64,000 bases of DNA from Gibbula magus (taxonomy: Eukaryota > Mollusca > Gastropoda > Trochida > Trochidae). Within the stretch, counting starts at the first letter, position 1. Every line of letters begins with the position of its first letter. Below are positions 28,946-44,156 of the stretch, in pieces. The translations under genes were made by a program, and so were the position numbers. Location: the NCBI GenBank assembly GCA_936450465.1, contig OW388293.1, forward strand, positions 46,924,040 to 46,988,039. The letters run 5' to 3'. The notes under the pieces are model-generated. The model was not told where the DNA came from and searched no databases. It saw only the letters and a program-made list of their open reading frames with translations.

Positions 28946-31430
28946 AATAATAAAATCAAATTGATACAAGGACATTATTCATCTTTCAACTACACTGCCA
29001 CCGCTGTTGGTCTGTTTGAATGACATGTGAAAAGAGTAACTTTGTCTGGTGTGTTTGAGCAATGATCAGTCATATAAGCTTTAGAAATATAAATAAAATT
29101 TTGACAGATAGCTTAATTACACATGCACAATAAACAACAGTTTCAGTGTGATATCATTTTATTGTTTTGAACATTGAACTATCAGATTTGGAATGAATTT
29201 TACATGAACCTATGTCGAACACATACATGTATGTACATATATACTGAAACAGAAAATAATGACACTTCACAAACAATTTAGACATATGTAAATTTTTAAC
29301 AACATTGTTGTATAAACTTTTACAGGGCTAGGTAATAGATAGAGGAAATACATCAGGGTTGTCCAAAAGTATCAGATTAATGAATTTTTAAATCATTTTC
29401 TCAACATTTTCTACCTTCTGTGTTGCCCAGTACTACATTACCCACTTGATATTCTGGTATTGGCTTTTTTACTGTTTCCTTCAAAATACTATGGAAACAT
29501 TTCAACACTGAACACCAAGAATATGGTAAGGTCGATTACATCCCTTTTATTGGAAATCTATTGCACATTAAGGGATACAAGTTGATACTTGCAATATACC
29601 AATTTGTGCGAGTTTTATCAATTCAATGGACAACCAACTTGTTTTAAAGCAATTGCGGCAAAGTGTAAATAAGCCAGTGATGGAGTCTGGCATGAGTTTT
29701 GTCTTGCAGAGAAAGTTGTAAATTGTGAAGATGAAATCTGTTTTAAGTTAGAAATGTGTTAGGACTTACATTTCTATCATTAAAATAACAATAGTAAAGC
29801 TTATATTACATCTTAAACAACTTCACAACAAATAAATAGAAATATTTACATCCGGAGACATCCCCTGACAGACATGATCATGAAATATGTACACATTAGT
29901 TATTCAAAAAGATATCTATCGGTCTCTCCAAAGAAGATGATATGAGAAAACTCTTTGTTACACAGTTCTCAGTGATGCATCCAGGATTTTGGGATTGAAG
30001 GAAATCAATTCTAAATGTGATTTTACTGATGTTTCAACATTCTGATTACTTAGAAGTAGACAGTGTATAATGCTCAATAATCACATCAATGTTTGTGACA
30101 GTTCAGTATAGTTTTGACAAGGTTAATAAGATTACAAGATTGCACATAGTGAATGATGGAGTATACTTTTGAAAACTCTAATACTTCATCTTCATATTTA
30201 TATTAAATTCAACACAAATTCATCATAAAAATTGAAACACACAGTACTATTCATGATTTCTTGTAAAGATAATGCTAGACTTCAAATTTATTCAAAACTG
30301 TTGCAACTTCAATTTAATTTCATACAAATTTTAATGTCATTTACATGCCATTCAGAGAGTGAACAAATGTATCAATGTTATTCACGGGACTCTACCTGAA
30401 AAAAGTACAAGAGTATGTACTATTGCAGTTAATGTGATTATAACGTTACATTTGTTCACAATCTAAATGACATGTATTCTTAATTATTCAGCCATGGGAG
30501 CTGTGCCCCTTTACATCTATCAGAGGGGTATTGATTGTAAACATAGCTTCACTACCAATCATTGGACCTTGTTTTAGTCTCAATCTCGGTGGCGGAATTA
30601 GTTAGCTCTTGAGACAGGTAGTGCTGGTGATTGGTGCCTCACTCTAAGGCTTCGATTCATGTGAGAGATTACACCCCAAAAATGTAATTGTAAAAAGTAT
30701 TTGTACTAATTGAAGATGGTGTGGTCCCAAATATAACATAGTTACAAACGTTCACTATCTAAATGGCTTGTATTTCTAAAAATTTGAACAAAAATATAAA
30801 TGGCATCTGAAGAAATAAACATAACTAAATTGATAGTGATGTCAACTGACAAGAGTTTATTTGTTAACATGACTGCAACTTCCCATTACTAACTGATTTC
30901 AGCCTTGCAGTTTTTTCGTAGCTTTACGGTGCTAAGGTAGTGGATCGCTGCACCTGAAATGCTTGCGAGCCTTGATTTCCTAGCACGGAAACCTTAAGGA
31001 AATATTGCAAGGCTAAAATCATCATGGAGTCTGGCAAGAGTTATGCCTTGCATTGGGAAGTTGACATGAATGAGACACAGCAGCAGTTACTTGCCTAACC
31101 AAATCATTGATGATGTTGATTAATGACACTGTCAATGCTTTATTAAGGATATATTAAGGAAACATCAAAATCACACAGAACATTCACAGTAGAACAAAAG
31201 AGTGAGTGTGACACTAACCTACATCCATGACTCTCACACTCCTTACAGTAGCATTGACAGGTGTGCCTTTATTGGCTGATGCCAGACATTGTTTTCAGTG
31301 TTTATTTCCGGCTAATTCAATATTTATCTAAATTTCATTGACTTTCTTCCAATGAAGCATCCAGTCTTTCATTTCAATCACCCTCACATCACATATCACA
31401 TACAGTCACAACAGTCAATGATGAACAGTA
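28946..31430. other. Region downstream of TRAPPC3
   Basis: AT-rich, non-coding. Fragments of one interspersed family occur at about 29640-29720 (cagtgatggagtctggca) and 30890-31060 (tggagtctggcaagagttat). May contain the TRAPPC3 3' UTR on the minus strand. Confidence 0.4.
31268..31273 (-). terminator. Candidate TRAPPC3 poly(A) signal AATAAA
   Basis: AATAAA on the minus strand about 160 nt after the stop. Others at 31301-31306 (upstream) and 31139-31144; which is used cannot be told. Confidence 0.35.
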
Positions 31431-35176
<3,746 letters not shown>

Positions 35177-35470
35177 ATTCAATGCACGAATGTATATCGA
35201 TGAAAAATGTCAAGTGTATCAATAAAGTCAGAATGTCACTCTTTATTTTTTCCACCTCCCACTACCGGAAGTACTGAACGAACAGGAAGTAGCTCCAAAT
35301 CGGAATGCTATAAACTATTTGATTGGTCAAAATGCTTTTCTCAGTGGTAATTCATCCAATGGGAGTCATTATAACAAAAATAAAGTATACCACGTTTGTC
35401 ATGATAGGCATGGCATGTTGACTGCTCCAAAACATTTCGATCAACCGGTTAATACTGATTTTAGAAAGTC
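35177..35470. promoter_or_regulatory. Bidirectional promoter between TRAPPC3 and RWDD1
   Basis: 294 bp separate the two ATGs. Contains ACCGGAAGT (35264-35272) and CAGGAAGT (35283-35290), both ETS/GABP-like, a CCAAT box in either direction (ATTGG near 35321, CCAAT near 35355) and no TATA. The short gap, ETS sites and housekeeping partners fit a shared promoter; direct evidence of transcription is absent. Confidence 0.65.
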
Positions 35471-35543
35471 ATGACTGATTTCGAGGAGGAACAGAAGAAC
35501 GAGATAGAGGCTATAGAATCGATCTATCCAGAAGAACTTGAAA
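35471..35543 (+). CDS. RWDD1: RWDD1 exon 1
   Basis: MTDFEEEQKNEIEAIESIYP to EELE, phase 1, donor gtaata. Confidence 0.93.
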
Positions 35544-38500
35544 GTAATAAGTCACAATTATTTTGGATCTACAGTCGAGCTTGGGGTTTGGGGAGTTCAG
35601 TTTTATTTTACAAAATCATAGTCAGGCTGTATGCTAATATAGTAAAGTTATGGCTAATATCAACATAGTCTGGTCGTTTATTTAGTATTTTGACCTTTTC
35701 TGCGTATTGTCTTTTAATATACCATGACAGTTATCTGCATTCATGCTGATCAATGTTTATCTGATTATGATGTTTAACTTAATGACACACTGCAGAAACA
35801 GTGGCTGCGTTTTATTTAACAACACTATATAGGGTCGAGTCGACGGATGCGTTTTGTTGTTTCTAATCAGTTCAGAACACGACTCGAGTGTTGACTCACA
35901 GTATTAAATTCAGTCATCAAAACAAGAAATTAAATTTTCTGTTAAAAAAAATATAACCAATTTAATCTAAATATAAACACCTATATCTATTGATTAAAAT
36001 AAAATATTTAATTTATATTGTGTATGTGTGACTCATTTATAGAGGAATATGCACTAGCCACAATGCATGTGATGTCACAACTCGTGTTGTACTCGCAAAA
36101 TCCAGTGTACGTTCTAGCTCAACTCGAGATCTAGTCGAGTTGGCAGAGAACAAGCGTTATCATTTCGAATCATACTCGAGTTCGCAAATCAAATGCAGGC
36201 ATTAATTGTCATTGTAATATTTTTTTTAATTTCTTGATTCATTCAAGAGATGATTCCAGTTACAATTTCTTGCAAATCTATCTCAGTATTTAATAACACT
36301 AAATGTTACTGAGAGAAACGGCAACAAACTTTGAAAAATTATTACTGATAATGATTGTACATTATATACTGATTAATGCTATCATTTAAAAATCTAGCAT
36401 GTATCATTTCTAATTTCAGTACTAAGTACAAGTCCCTATGTATTCAGTATAGCAGTGGCTTCACAGACTGAGGAAGAAAATGGTTTGTCTGTTTCAAGTC
36501 TAATAAAGAAACTTGCTTTAAGTTTTTTGAAAATAAAACCTCCGTTATTTCATTCTAGCTTCTTCTTATAACTGTCATTTGATAGTAGCAATGCAGTTTT
36601 TTTAATTTTTTATTTCTTTTAAGTAAAAAGCAATGCAGTTGGTGAAGAGCAATTCATAAATATCAACATATATGTATATATAAAGCAAAATTAATGGGTT
36701 TTTTTATCATGAGGGGTCTATTTCATACTTACAAAATCTTGGTCAAATGATCATGAAATGATACAAGTGCAATTAAAATGGTAAAATGATACCTTTCCTT
36801 TCAGAATTTTCCTGCTCCTGTCGAGCTCAGTTCACCTACGTGGAAAAATACCCTGACGAAGCTCCACTGATGGAAGTAATTGACCCGGAGAATATAGAAG
36901 ATGACGATGTTGAAAAGCTGAATCAGTTTCTGGAAGAACAGGTTCCTTATTCATTTATGTTAATTTATTGTCTGATTAAATACATTCTAGTTATTCGTAG
37001 GTGTAGGAATGGTTTTTGGGGTGGGGGGGCCCAATTTTTTTCTTGAGAGCGGGGGGGGGGGGGGGGGGGGGGATGTGCCAATTAGCTTCTCAGGATGACG
37101 GGGGGGGGGGGGGGGCACGAAAATCTTAGTCATTTTGGATGGGGTTTAAAGTGTGTTTCACTGATTATTTAAATTTTAAATCACGTGACCTTGCTTTGGG
37201 GCCAAAAAAAAGTCATGTGACTTTACTCTGGGGCCAAAAAAAGTCATTTGACACAGGTGTGGCTGTAAAAAATCGATTTTATGTCAAGAAAATACACAAA
37301 TTGTACCTAGATCAAATCAGAAATGAACATTTGAAAATGTGTTTGAACTGAAACATGCACCTGAATAGAATAAGCACCGTTAACATATTTTTAAAGGCGG
37401 AAATTTAAAAAATTTATAATAGAAATCATTCATTTTGAGAGAAAGGACAGTATGTCCTAGCTGTGAAAGGGACAGAGACCTATACTCGCGAGAAAGTTGA
37501 AAGTTAGCATGTATCATATTCCTAGTGCTTTTGTTCTTAATATTTCGGATAATAATCATTACAAATCCAAGAGACCAATACAAAGACTTTTCATTCTGTA
37601 GAAGATCATAAAACCATGACACCCAAAGGTTACCAAATCTATAAATTATAATCCCCACTTGGCAAGGTGCCTGTACACAGAACTTCAACTCTCTAGAGTT
37701 GCTGGTTCTGGAGAAAAAGATAAATATAGTCCTTGAGTTTGTGGCCCCTGTGGACCTTATTAGGGAGCAAAAGGTCACCAAATATATGAATCAGATTCTT
37801 CGCTTGCCAAGCTAACTGTACTAATGATTCCAGTTCTCTGGAATCGGTGGTTCTGGAGAATAAGACGAAAATAGGTTTTAATGCTTCCTTGGGCCCTTAT
37901 TAATCAAGATATCCATGATCTAAGGAGTGACAGTAGGAGTATGTACACGAGATGCCAACTGTCTGTAGTCACTACAGAGCTGGTTCTAGAGAAGAAAGAC
38001 GAAATAGGTTTTGGGGTCAGGTCTGATGAGCTTAAAACGTTTTCAGGAGTCACATGGCCACCAAATGTACAATTTCAAAAATGTCTTAGGAGTCGATATT
38101 TCAACTTTCTAGCTCTTACTTCTGGAGAAAAAACCTTAAATAGGTTTTTTGGGCCATGGCATCTGAGGACCACCAGGGCCACAAACTCTGCAATTTAAGA
38201 TCCCAATTTGCTAAGGAGTATGTACACAAGATTTCAGCTTTTTTGACCTTTTCGTTCTTGAGAAGATGAAAAGAGATTTTACGGGGCCACGTATTAAAAA
38301 CGTATCAAAGCACCCTCCTCCCACCAAACACAGCTATAGAAACAACATTCTTTTCAATTTCGTCTGAAAATTGGGGTTGCCATGTCGTATTTTCACTAGA
38401 AGATGCTGTAGGATCAAAATTTTCACCCATATTAGTGTTAAAAATAGGGTGAGGACTCGTTATATTATCTGTTTCTGAAAAAATAGTATGAGAAAAGAAA

Positions 38501-41500
38501 TTTTCTTCAAAATTGACACATACTATTTGCTCCTAGAAAGCGCTATTGAATTTTTTTTTCCTGGGTGAAAAGTGGGGGGGCTGTGCCCCCCCCCCCTGTT
38601 CCTACGCCTATGTTATTACTTACTATCATTGTTTGTTTTTGTAATTTCCAAAGAGTCATGACGAAATGGGATTTTTTTTGTTTACCTTTGTCCTTTGAGG
38701 TAAAAAAGTCATTGTTTGTAAAAATATTAATAATAGCTCTTGAACAATTGCGATCCCATTTCTTTTCCTAAAAGTAGAACCTGTTGTCAGTGATGCAGGA
38801 GCAACTGATCAAATGTAAATCAGATTGAACACTGGTACCTCGCTGCATTTGATCTGAACGCTGCACCATAGAAGTCATGTCAGGTGACCATCACCCCACC
38901 TTCAGTCAAGCCAATTGGCGACGAGGCTAGAAAAGCTTCTCACGATTTGATTTGATATATGAAACATCACATTCATTGTCGCATCTAGTAAGGCCACTGA
39001 TTGGCTGAAATTACTGAAGGTTCACAGTTCACAGTGTAGGTCACCTGACATGACCTCTGCGAGTAGTGCTCAGATTGCCGAATGTGGAAAGAGTGTTTCA
39101 ATCATTCTGATTTAAATGAGATTGATCAAATGTTATGCCCAATAGTCATGTGATCTCCCTGTGCCAAACAGATGATGGAATATATTGATACAATGTTGTA
39201 TCTTGTCTGGTAGGCAGAAGAGAACCTCGGGATGGTGATGGTGTTCACGTTGGTGTCGGCGCTGCAGGAACGACTGACAACGATGGTGGAGGAGGCACAG
39301 AACAAAGTCATCGAGGAGAAAGAGAGGAAAGAGAGAGAGTTGGAGGAGGCCGAGAGGGTGGGTCCTCTTTGTTTTGTCATTGAAATAGAAATCATGACAC
39401 TATTACGTAAGTGGCCAATCGGGTCTCACAGTGTTGTTCCTAGGTGATCTACTGAGGGGGTCATTTTGGCCAATTCTGAGCAAGTGGGACCCTTTGCAAT
39501 GGTAAAAGTATCCTTCTTATCCAAATTTTAAGGGACACCAAGTCTGAAAGGTAGACAAAATGTCCCCAGGACCCCACTAGGAACAACACTGCGGTCTCAT
39601 ACTGCTCCATCAATGAATTTGTATCCGCTAAACGTCTACAATATCCTGATTTCTTGAGCCTAATAATTCACGTTATACTGTAGGTTGGTCACTATCACCA
39701 GTGAAATGTGATTTTAAAAGTCTTTTAACCAACTTCGGTCCTCTCATCTGGGTACTGCCTCTATTTCTAGTCATTTCTATCATTGGCTGCATATTTATAG
39801 CCAAGTTGACAATTATGTGGCTCATGGAATCAAGATATTATAGTAGGATAGCAGGATGATTAGGCCTTGATTGAGCAATTATAGATATATTCTTTTCTCT
39901 TCATTGAAAAAATATTAGCGCGTTCGGCTTCGGATCAAGAGGTCTAGGGTTCGAATCCCGCCAGGGGCACGGCAACTTTGTCTGCAGTAGAGAACTGTTC
40001 TACAAACAGTAAGGTTTGGGTGCAATGCTACACTGAATTTCAGCTTAGTACCACCCATGGTTCACTAGTTCCAGTCGATTCTCGCAGGTTTCACTGCAAA
40101 GCATAGCCACATGGCATTGCAGGCTTTCTCCCTGCTATAATACTAGCAGCCGCGATATAAGTGAAATACTCTTGAAGCGGCGTTAAACCCCAACTCGCCT
40201 CACCTCATTGAAGAAATAGTCACTGTCTTCTTCAGGGACCTAAATTATACCATTTGTTGATTCCATTTCATGTAGGTTTTGTTTATTTCAGAAACGGTTT
40301 GAAGGAACGAGAGTCTCTGTTGAGACGTTTATGGCTTGGAAACTGAAGTTTGATGCTGAGATGGCAGAACTTAAACGACAGAAGACTGATGTGGAAGTCA
40401 ATGTCAAGAAGTTGACAGGTAAGTTGCGGACATCATTTCAAATACAAGATTTAAAAATATTTTATCAAATTGATAAATGAAAATTAAAAATGATTTTCAT
40501 GGACTAATCAACTCTTTGAAATTAGTTTGTTGTGAATTCAAGCCTTGAAATCTTTTATTTAGTTTACAAATTAAACTGAACTAATAATTGGTGATTAAAC
40601 ACCAGAAATTGTATCTTTTTAACTGGAAATAATGAAGTGTTAACTAGATGCAGTGGCTGATTCAGAGAGGGTGTTCCTTTGCTAACTTTGTGACTGGCCC
40701 CAGTAGAAACTAATCAGCAATTGACTGGCGGGCAGGCAGCTATTTCGAACACTGTGCCCACTTAGCAATCCCTGGGTATCTTCACACATTGGGTTTTGCA
40801 ACTGTAAATCATACCATTGTACATGTGAATTCATACAATCAGATTTATTTTCACAGCAATGAGAAATGTGATATGTCACTGCAGTTTTGAAAAGACTTAT
40901 CAGATTAAGAAAAATCAGTCTTTCTCTGCAAACAAAAAATCGACCAATGAAACATCTTCCTTGTGTTGTTGTTTATTTGCAGGCTACGAGCTGTTTATGA
41001 GAGATTCCTCTATGAATGATTCCGATGTGCAGTTCCTTGCTGCAGGTAGGACAATTTTAACATGAATGAACAATCTCAATGACATTTGTCAACCAACCAT
41101 TGTCTTTGTTTATTGCCGTCCATGACATCAGTTGATGATGTGACACTGACAGTCCGACAAAAGGAGATTTGCTGACCAGTTTGACATAAGTTTACATGGA
41201 ATAAGCAATCTAAAAATTGGTGTCATCTTACACATGGAACTTGTGGAAAGTTATGTATAATATGGATGAAATGATTAAACAACTACATTAGTTTATCCGT
41301 GGTCATTTGTCACATTCACTATTTTCAAGAACAAATATTTCTTGTTGTGAATTATTTTATTGAATTCTTGAATCTGAACTGAACCCTAAATGTACTGAGC
41401 CGTAAGTTCTCTACGGCAATACATACCAAACTAAGTCGTTAAAGGGACCCTACATGTTTTTCATGAATATATTTAGAATATATATTTAGATTTGATACAT

Positions 41501-42201
41501 ACAAAATTATCAAATGTCCTTATTTACGTCCAAATCATCTCACTCGACTTACATATGCATCCCCAAACCCCTAATATTTGACAATAACTTGCTTTCAATG
41601 AAATACGAGCAGCGGCTTAATACATGACGAGAAGCCGAATTCATTCGCCCCATTTACAAGTATACCAGTTATATGTTCCATTGAACAGCACCAACCAATA
41701 TATGTCTCTTTGTCTGCAACATAAAAGTTTTCAAAATAATGTTTGAACAATTGACGTGCGCCAGCCACGGAACATTGTCCAGTTTTCTATCATAATCACG
41801 ACTAAACATCTTAATTATGTAACTATACTCAACAGGCACTAAAAGGGTAATTTTCGACAAGTCATTACTTCGCGATAATATTACACCCTTGGTAACATTT
41901 GACCTGTTTTACTACAATAACATACGGAGTGTCCCTTTAACTTTAAATGTACTGTGCCACAAGTTCTCTTCAGCAATACATACCAAACGTAGTCGTTAAC
42001 TCTCACTCTCGCTAGTGATAGGTCTTCTTTTGAAAGTTATACTCAAACACACTTGCTTACATTATTATCTCATTAAAACTGTTCATTTTCATGATTTTTC
42101 ACATGTCTACTATTGCAGCGGATGCAGACACGGTGGAAGTAGACGAGTCTCTATTCCAGGATATGGAGGATCTGGATATGGACGAGGAGGATGTCGGATG
42201 A
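35471..42201 (+). CDS. RWDD1: RWDD1 (RWD domain protein, DRG2-binding DFRP2), complete
   Basis: RWDD1/DFRP2 binds and stabilises the GTPase DRG2. Seven exons in phase: 35471-35543, 36420-36482, 36805-36941, 39214-39357, 40292-40418, 40983-41045, 42119-42201 (TGA), 229 aa versus 243 in human. N-terminal RWD domain, about residues 1-115: MTDFEEEQKNEIEAIESIYP, the YVEKYPDEAPL signature, and EENLGMVMVFTLVSALQERL. A Glu/Lys/Arg coiled-coil helix follows (NKVIEEKERKERELEEAER), then VETFMAWKLKFDAEM, SDVQFLAA and an acidic tail with VDESLFQDMEDLDMDEED. All match the family. Start context is GTCATGA. AATAAA follows 33 nt after the stop. Introns carry a G-run repeat, a SINE and a MITE. Confidence 0.97.
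36420..36482 (+). CDS. RWDD1: RWDD1 exon 2
   Basis: LSTSPYVFSIAVASQTEEEN, second strand of the RWD fold. Acceptor atttcag, donor gtttgt. Confidence 0.85.
36805..36941 (+). CDS. RWDD1: RWDD1 exon 3
   Basis: FSCSCRAQFTYVEKYPDEAP to LNQFLEEQ; contains the RWD signature. Acceptor ctttcag, donor gttcct is weak after GT but phase and homology agree. Confidence 0.92.
36998..38622. mobile_element. Non-autonomous element with poly-G ends (copy 1), in RWDD1 intron 3
   Basis: Starts gtaggaatggtttttggggt followed by G-runs of 17-22 (about 37051-37072, 37100-37116) and ends in a C-run then gttcctacgcc. The middle has repeated passages ending in ctctagagttgctggttctgg. An inverted copy lies at about 46310-47945. 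Non-coding. Confidence 0.65.
38873..39055. repeat. Fold-back MITE in RWDD1 intron 3
   Basis: Arms gtcatgtcaggtgacc and exact complement ggtcacctgacatgac, with imperfect inner pairing (ccttcagt / actgaagg). Confidence 0.65.
39214..39357 (+). CDS. RWDD1: RWDD1 exon 4
   Basis: AEENLGMVMVFTLVSALQER then the charged coiled coil to EEAER. Acceptor tggtag, donor gtgggt. Confidence 0.93.
39915..40206 (+). repeat. tRNA-derived SINE in RWDD1 intron 4
   Basis: Same family as 57095-57415. Starts within the A box (ttagcgcg), keeps the B box (ggttcgaatcc), body and CTCACCTC tail. Flanked by a 12-bp target duplication ATTGAAAAAATA / ATTGAAGAAATA (39903-39914, 40207-40218). Confidence 0.9.
40292..40418 (+). 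CDS. RWDD1: RWDD1 exon 5
   Basis: KRFEGTRVSVETFMAWKLKF to KKLT; acceptor atttcag, donor gtaagt. Confidence 0.94.
40983..41045 (+). CDS. RWDD1: RWDD1 exon 6
   Basis: GYELFMRDSSMNDSDVQFLA; acceptor ttgcag, donor gtagga. Confidence 0.93.
41443..41936. mobile_element. TTAA-flanked MITE in RWDD1 intron 6
   Basis: Ends AGGGACCCTAC and, complemented, AGGGACACTCC, with TTAA on both sides (41439-41442, 41937-41940). Flanked by two 56-bp diverged direct repeats (41387-41442, 41944-41999). Confidence 0.65.
42119..42201 (+). CDS. RWDD1: RWDD1 exon 7 with stop
   Basis: ADADTVEVDESLFQDMEDLD to EEDVG and TGA; acceptor ttgcag. Confidence 0.95.
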
Positions 42202-42233
42202 TGACAGCTCTCCACTAGTCTAGCTTTGTTGTA

Positions 42234-42239
42234 AATAAA
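42234..42239 (+). terminator. RWDD1 poly(A) signal AATAAA
   Basis: AATAAA 33 nt beyond the stop codon, implying a very short 3' UTR. Confidence 0.7.
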
Positions 42240-42404
42240 TGTATTATCTATTGAACCACTTCCTTCTGTCTTCATTCTGAGTGAGCTTTAATATTATCTC
42301 TGAGAACCATACAGCATACAATACTAACATATTGTTTTTGTCATATTGTTGAAATCATTGAATTTTATGAAGATAGCACATTTGGTGAAGTCATTGAATT
42401 TTAT

Positions 42405-42600
42405 GAAATAGCAGATTTGACTTTGGATCAAGAAGTCTGAGGTCAAATCTACCCAAGTTCAACATGCAAGTATGGTTCGAGTGCAATGCCAGATTGACGT
42501 TCATACAGTACCACCATGGTTCAATAGTTCCAGTTGTTGCTGCCAATGTTAAACTAATTGTCGTGAGCATGCTGTTGAATTTGGAAATCATTTCACTTCG
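42405..42600 (+). repeat. Old, degenerate SINE copy
   Basis: tttggatcaagaagtctgag, ggttcgagtgcaatgc and accaccatggttcaatagtt align with the SINE body but with many changes and no clear tail. Confidence 0.5.
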
Positions 42601-43395
42601 TCTCTAAAAAAAGTATTTTCCCTGCTGCTGTAGTTTCATTTCAATATCACAATGAGACATTGGTATTTTACCCTTGTCAGGAATATTTCAAGAACGGATC
42701 ACTGAATTATCTTCATAACTTATACAACGCTTCTTGAAAGGGAAAGGGATAACCGACCATTGTGGTTATGAGAAAACCAACCTGTGCAGATGGTGGTTAT
42801 GGCATATAGCCTGCAACTTAAACAAAAGAAATAACTTCCAAGGGATGAAAGTAATGATGATGATAATTATGCATACCATGTTAATAAAGACATAAAGACA
42901 GTCGAGGAGATATTTCACACAATATTAGGCCCCAAAAAAAAGAATTTGTTTCTGGTTTCCACCCGCATCAGTTTCAAACCCACGCCTCAGGTCTTTTTTT
43001 CTAGGTTTTAACAAAAGTAACGGGAAGATAACTATACTTTTTTAGCCTCCGAAAAAAAATTGGACATAGAAAATGTCACTCATTTCTGTTGAGATGAAGT
43101 GTAGGGGTAAGCTTATTGACCATTTGGAATAGTAATACATATTTAAGAGGGTTTGTGCTTTATTTATACCCAACTTCTGGTCTCGTTGCTATGGTTTCTT
43201 TTGTTACAAGTGTAGGTGTATTAGCCGATACACCTATACTTTTTCTGATATACCTACACTTTTTCTGATATACCTACACTTTTCTATTAAACCTACACTT
43301 TTTAACAACTGAGAAATCAATGGAGTCAATTTTCTAAATTTCCAAATCTAAGTGATGATACTTTATAAAATGTTATTTATGAACATATACGACAC
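42601..43395. other. Intergenic region after RWDD1
   Basis: No gene recognised. A short tandem array (tacctacactttttctgata, about four imperfect units) spans 43225-43310. Confidence 0.4.
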
Positions 43396-43463
43396 CTGGG
43401 ATCGAACCTGTGTCCTGTTGATTTCTGGCCGAACGAACTAACCACTACACCACGAAGCCAGTT
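43396..43463 (-). other. tRNA-like pol III promoter sequence (SINE head or tRNA relic)
   Basis: Minus strand has an A-box-like tggtgtagtggttag and B box ggttcgatccc at tRNA-like spacing. Acceptor arms do not pair, so a functional tRNA is unlikely. Confidence 0.35.
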
Positions 43464-43906
43464 GAAACTATGGACATTTGTTCATGACCAAATGAATAAG
43501 GTTCCTATAATGCGTGATATAATATCACAATTTTCTGTATTTCTTTTTATATAACAATGTTATTTAATTTTAGATGCAAAATGTCTTAACATACTGAAGT
43601 TAGTTCTGTTTTCACTAAACTTTGGCCATGTTGACATTAGCCATTCAATTTATGGCGTTTATTTGTACATTTCAGCGAGGTGCACGTGCGTCTGCGTTGG
43701 CAATACCGTCATTGGGCCATATCAATTAGATTTCGAGCCCCAACCATGGGTTACCATACAACGAAGCACGAGCTGAGTGTACCCGGGAGTTGTCACAGAT
43801 GAGGCTGTATTTGGGTTGTGCGTTTCATACACAAACTTTTTACAGCTGTATTTGTTTTAGAAATATTATGAAATGGTATCCGTTTACACTCGACCGTAAG
43901 TGGGGT

Positions 43907-44066
43907 ATAAGACAGATATACCCATACTTTTCCTTGTGTATCGAATGATACCCAACACTTTTCCCGGCGGAGCCTTACTCGGCTACGCCTCGTAAGGGCC
44001 CCACGGGGAAAAGTGTAGGGTATCATTCGATACACTCGGAAAAGTATGGGTATATCTCTCACTTAT
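43907..44066. repeat. Long fold-back hairpin
   Basis: Arms of about 70 bp (ataagacagatatacccata and complement, tgtatcgaatgataccca and complement) around a GC-rich inner hairpin ccttactcggctacgcctcg. Nearly palindromic over 160 bp. Confidence 0.75.
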
Positions 44067-44156
44067 ATAAATAATTGTATAAATTTTGTTTGTTGATCTC
44101 TTCAATCCAAAAAATAAATGTCGTTAATAAAAAAAATTAAAATCGCGTCTTCGCAT

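Noticed and set aside
43396..43463. Functional tRNA gene on the minus strand
   Set aside because: A- and B-box-like sequences are present but the acceptor stem does not pair; treated as a SINE head or relic.
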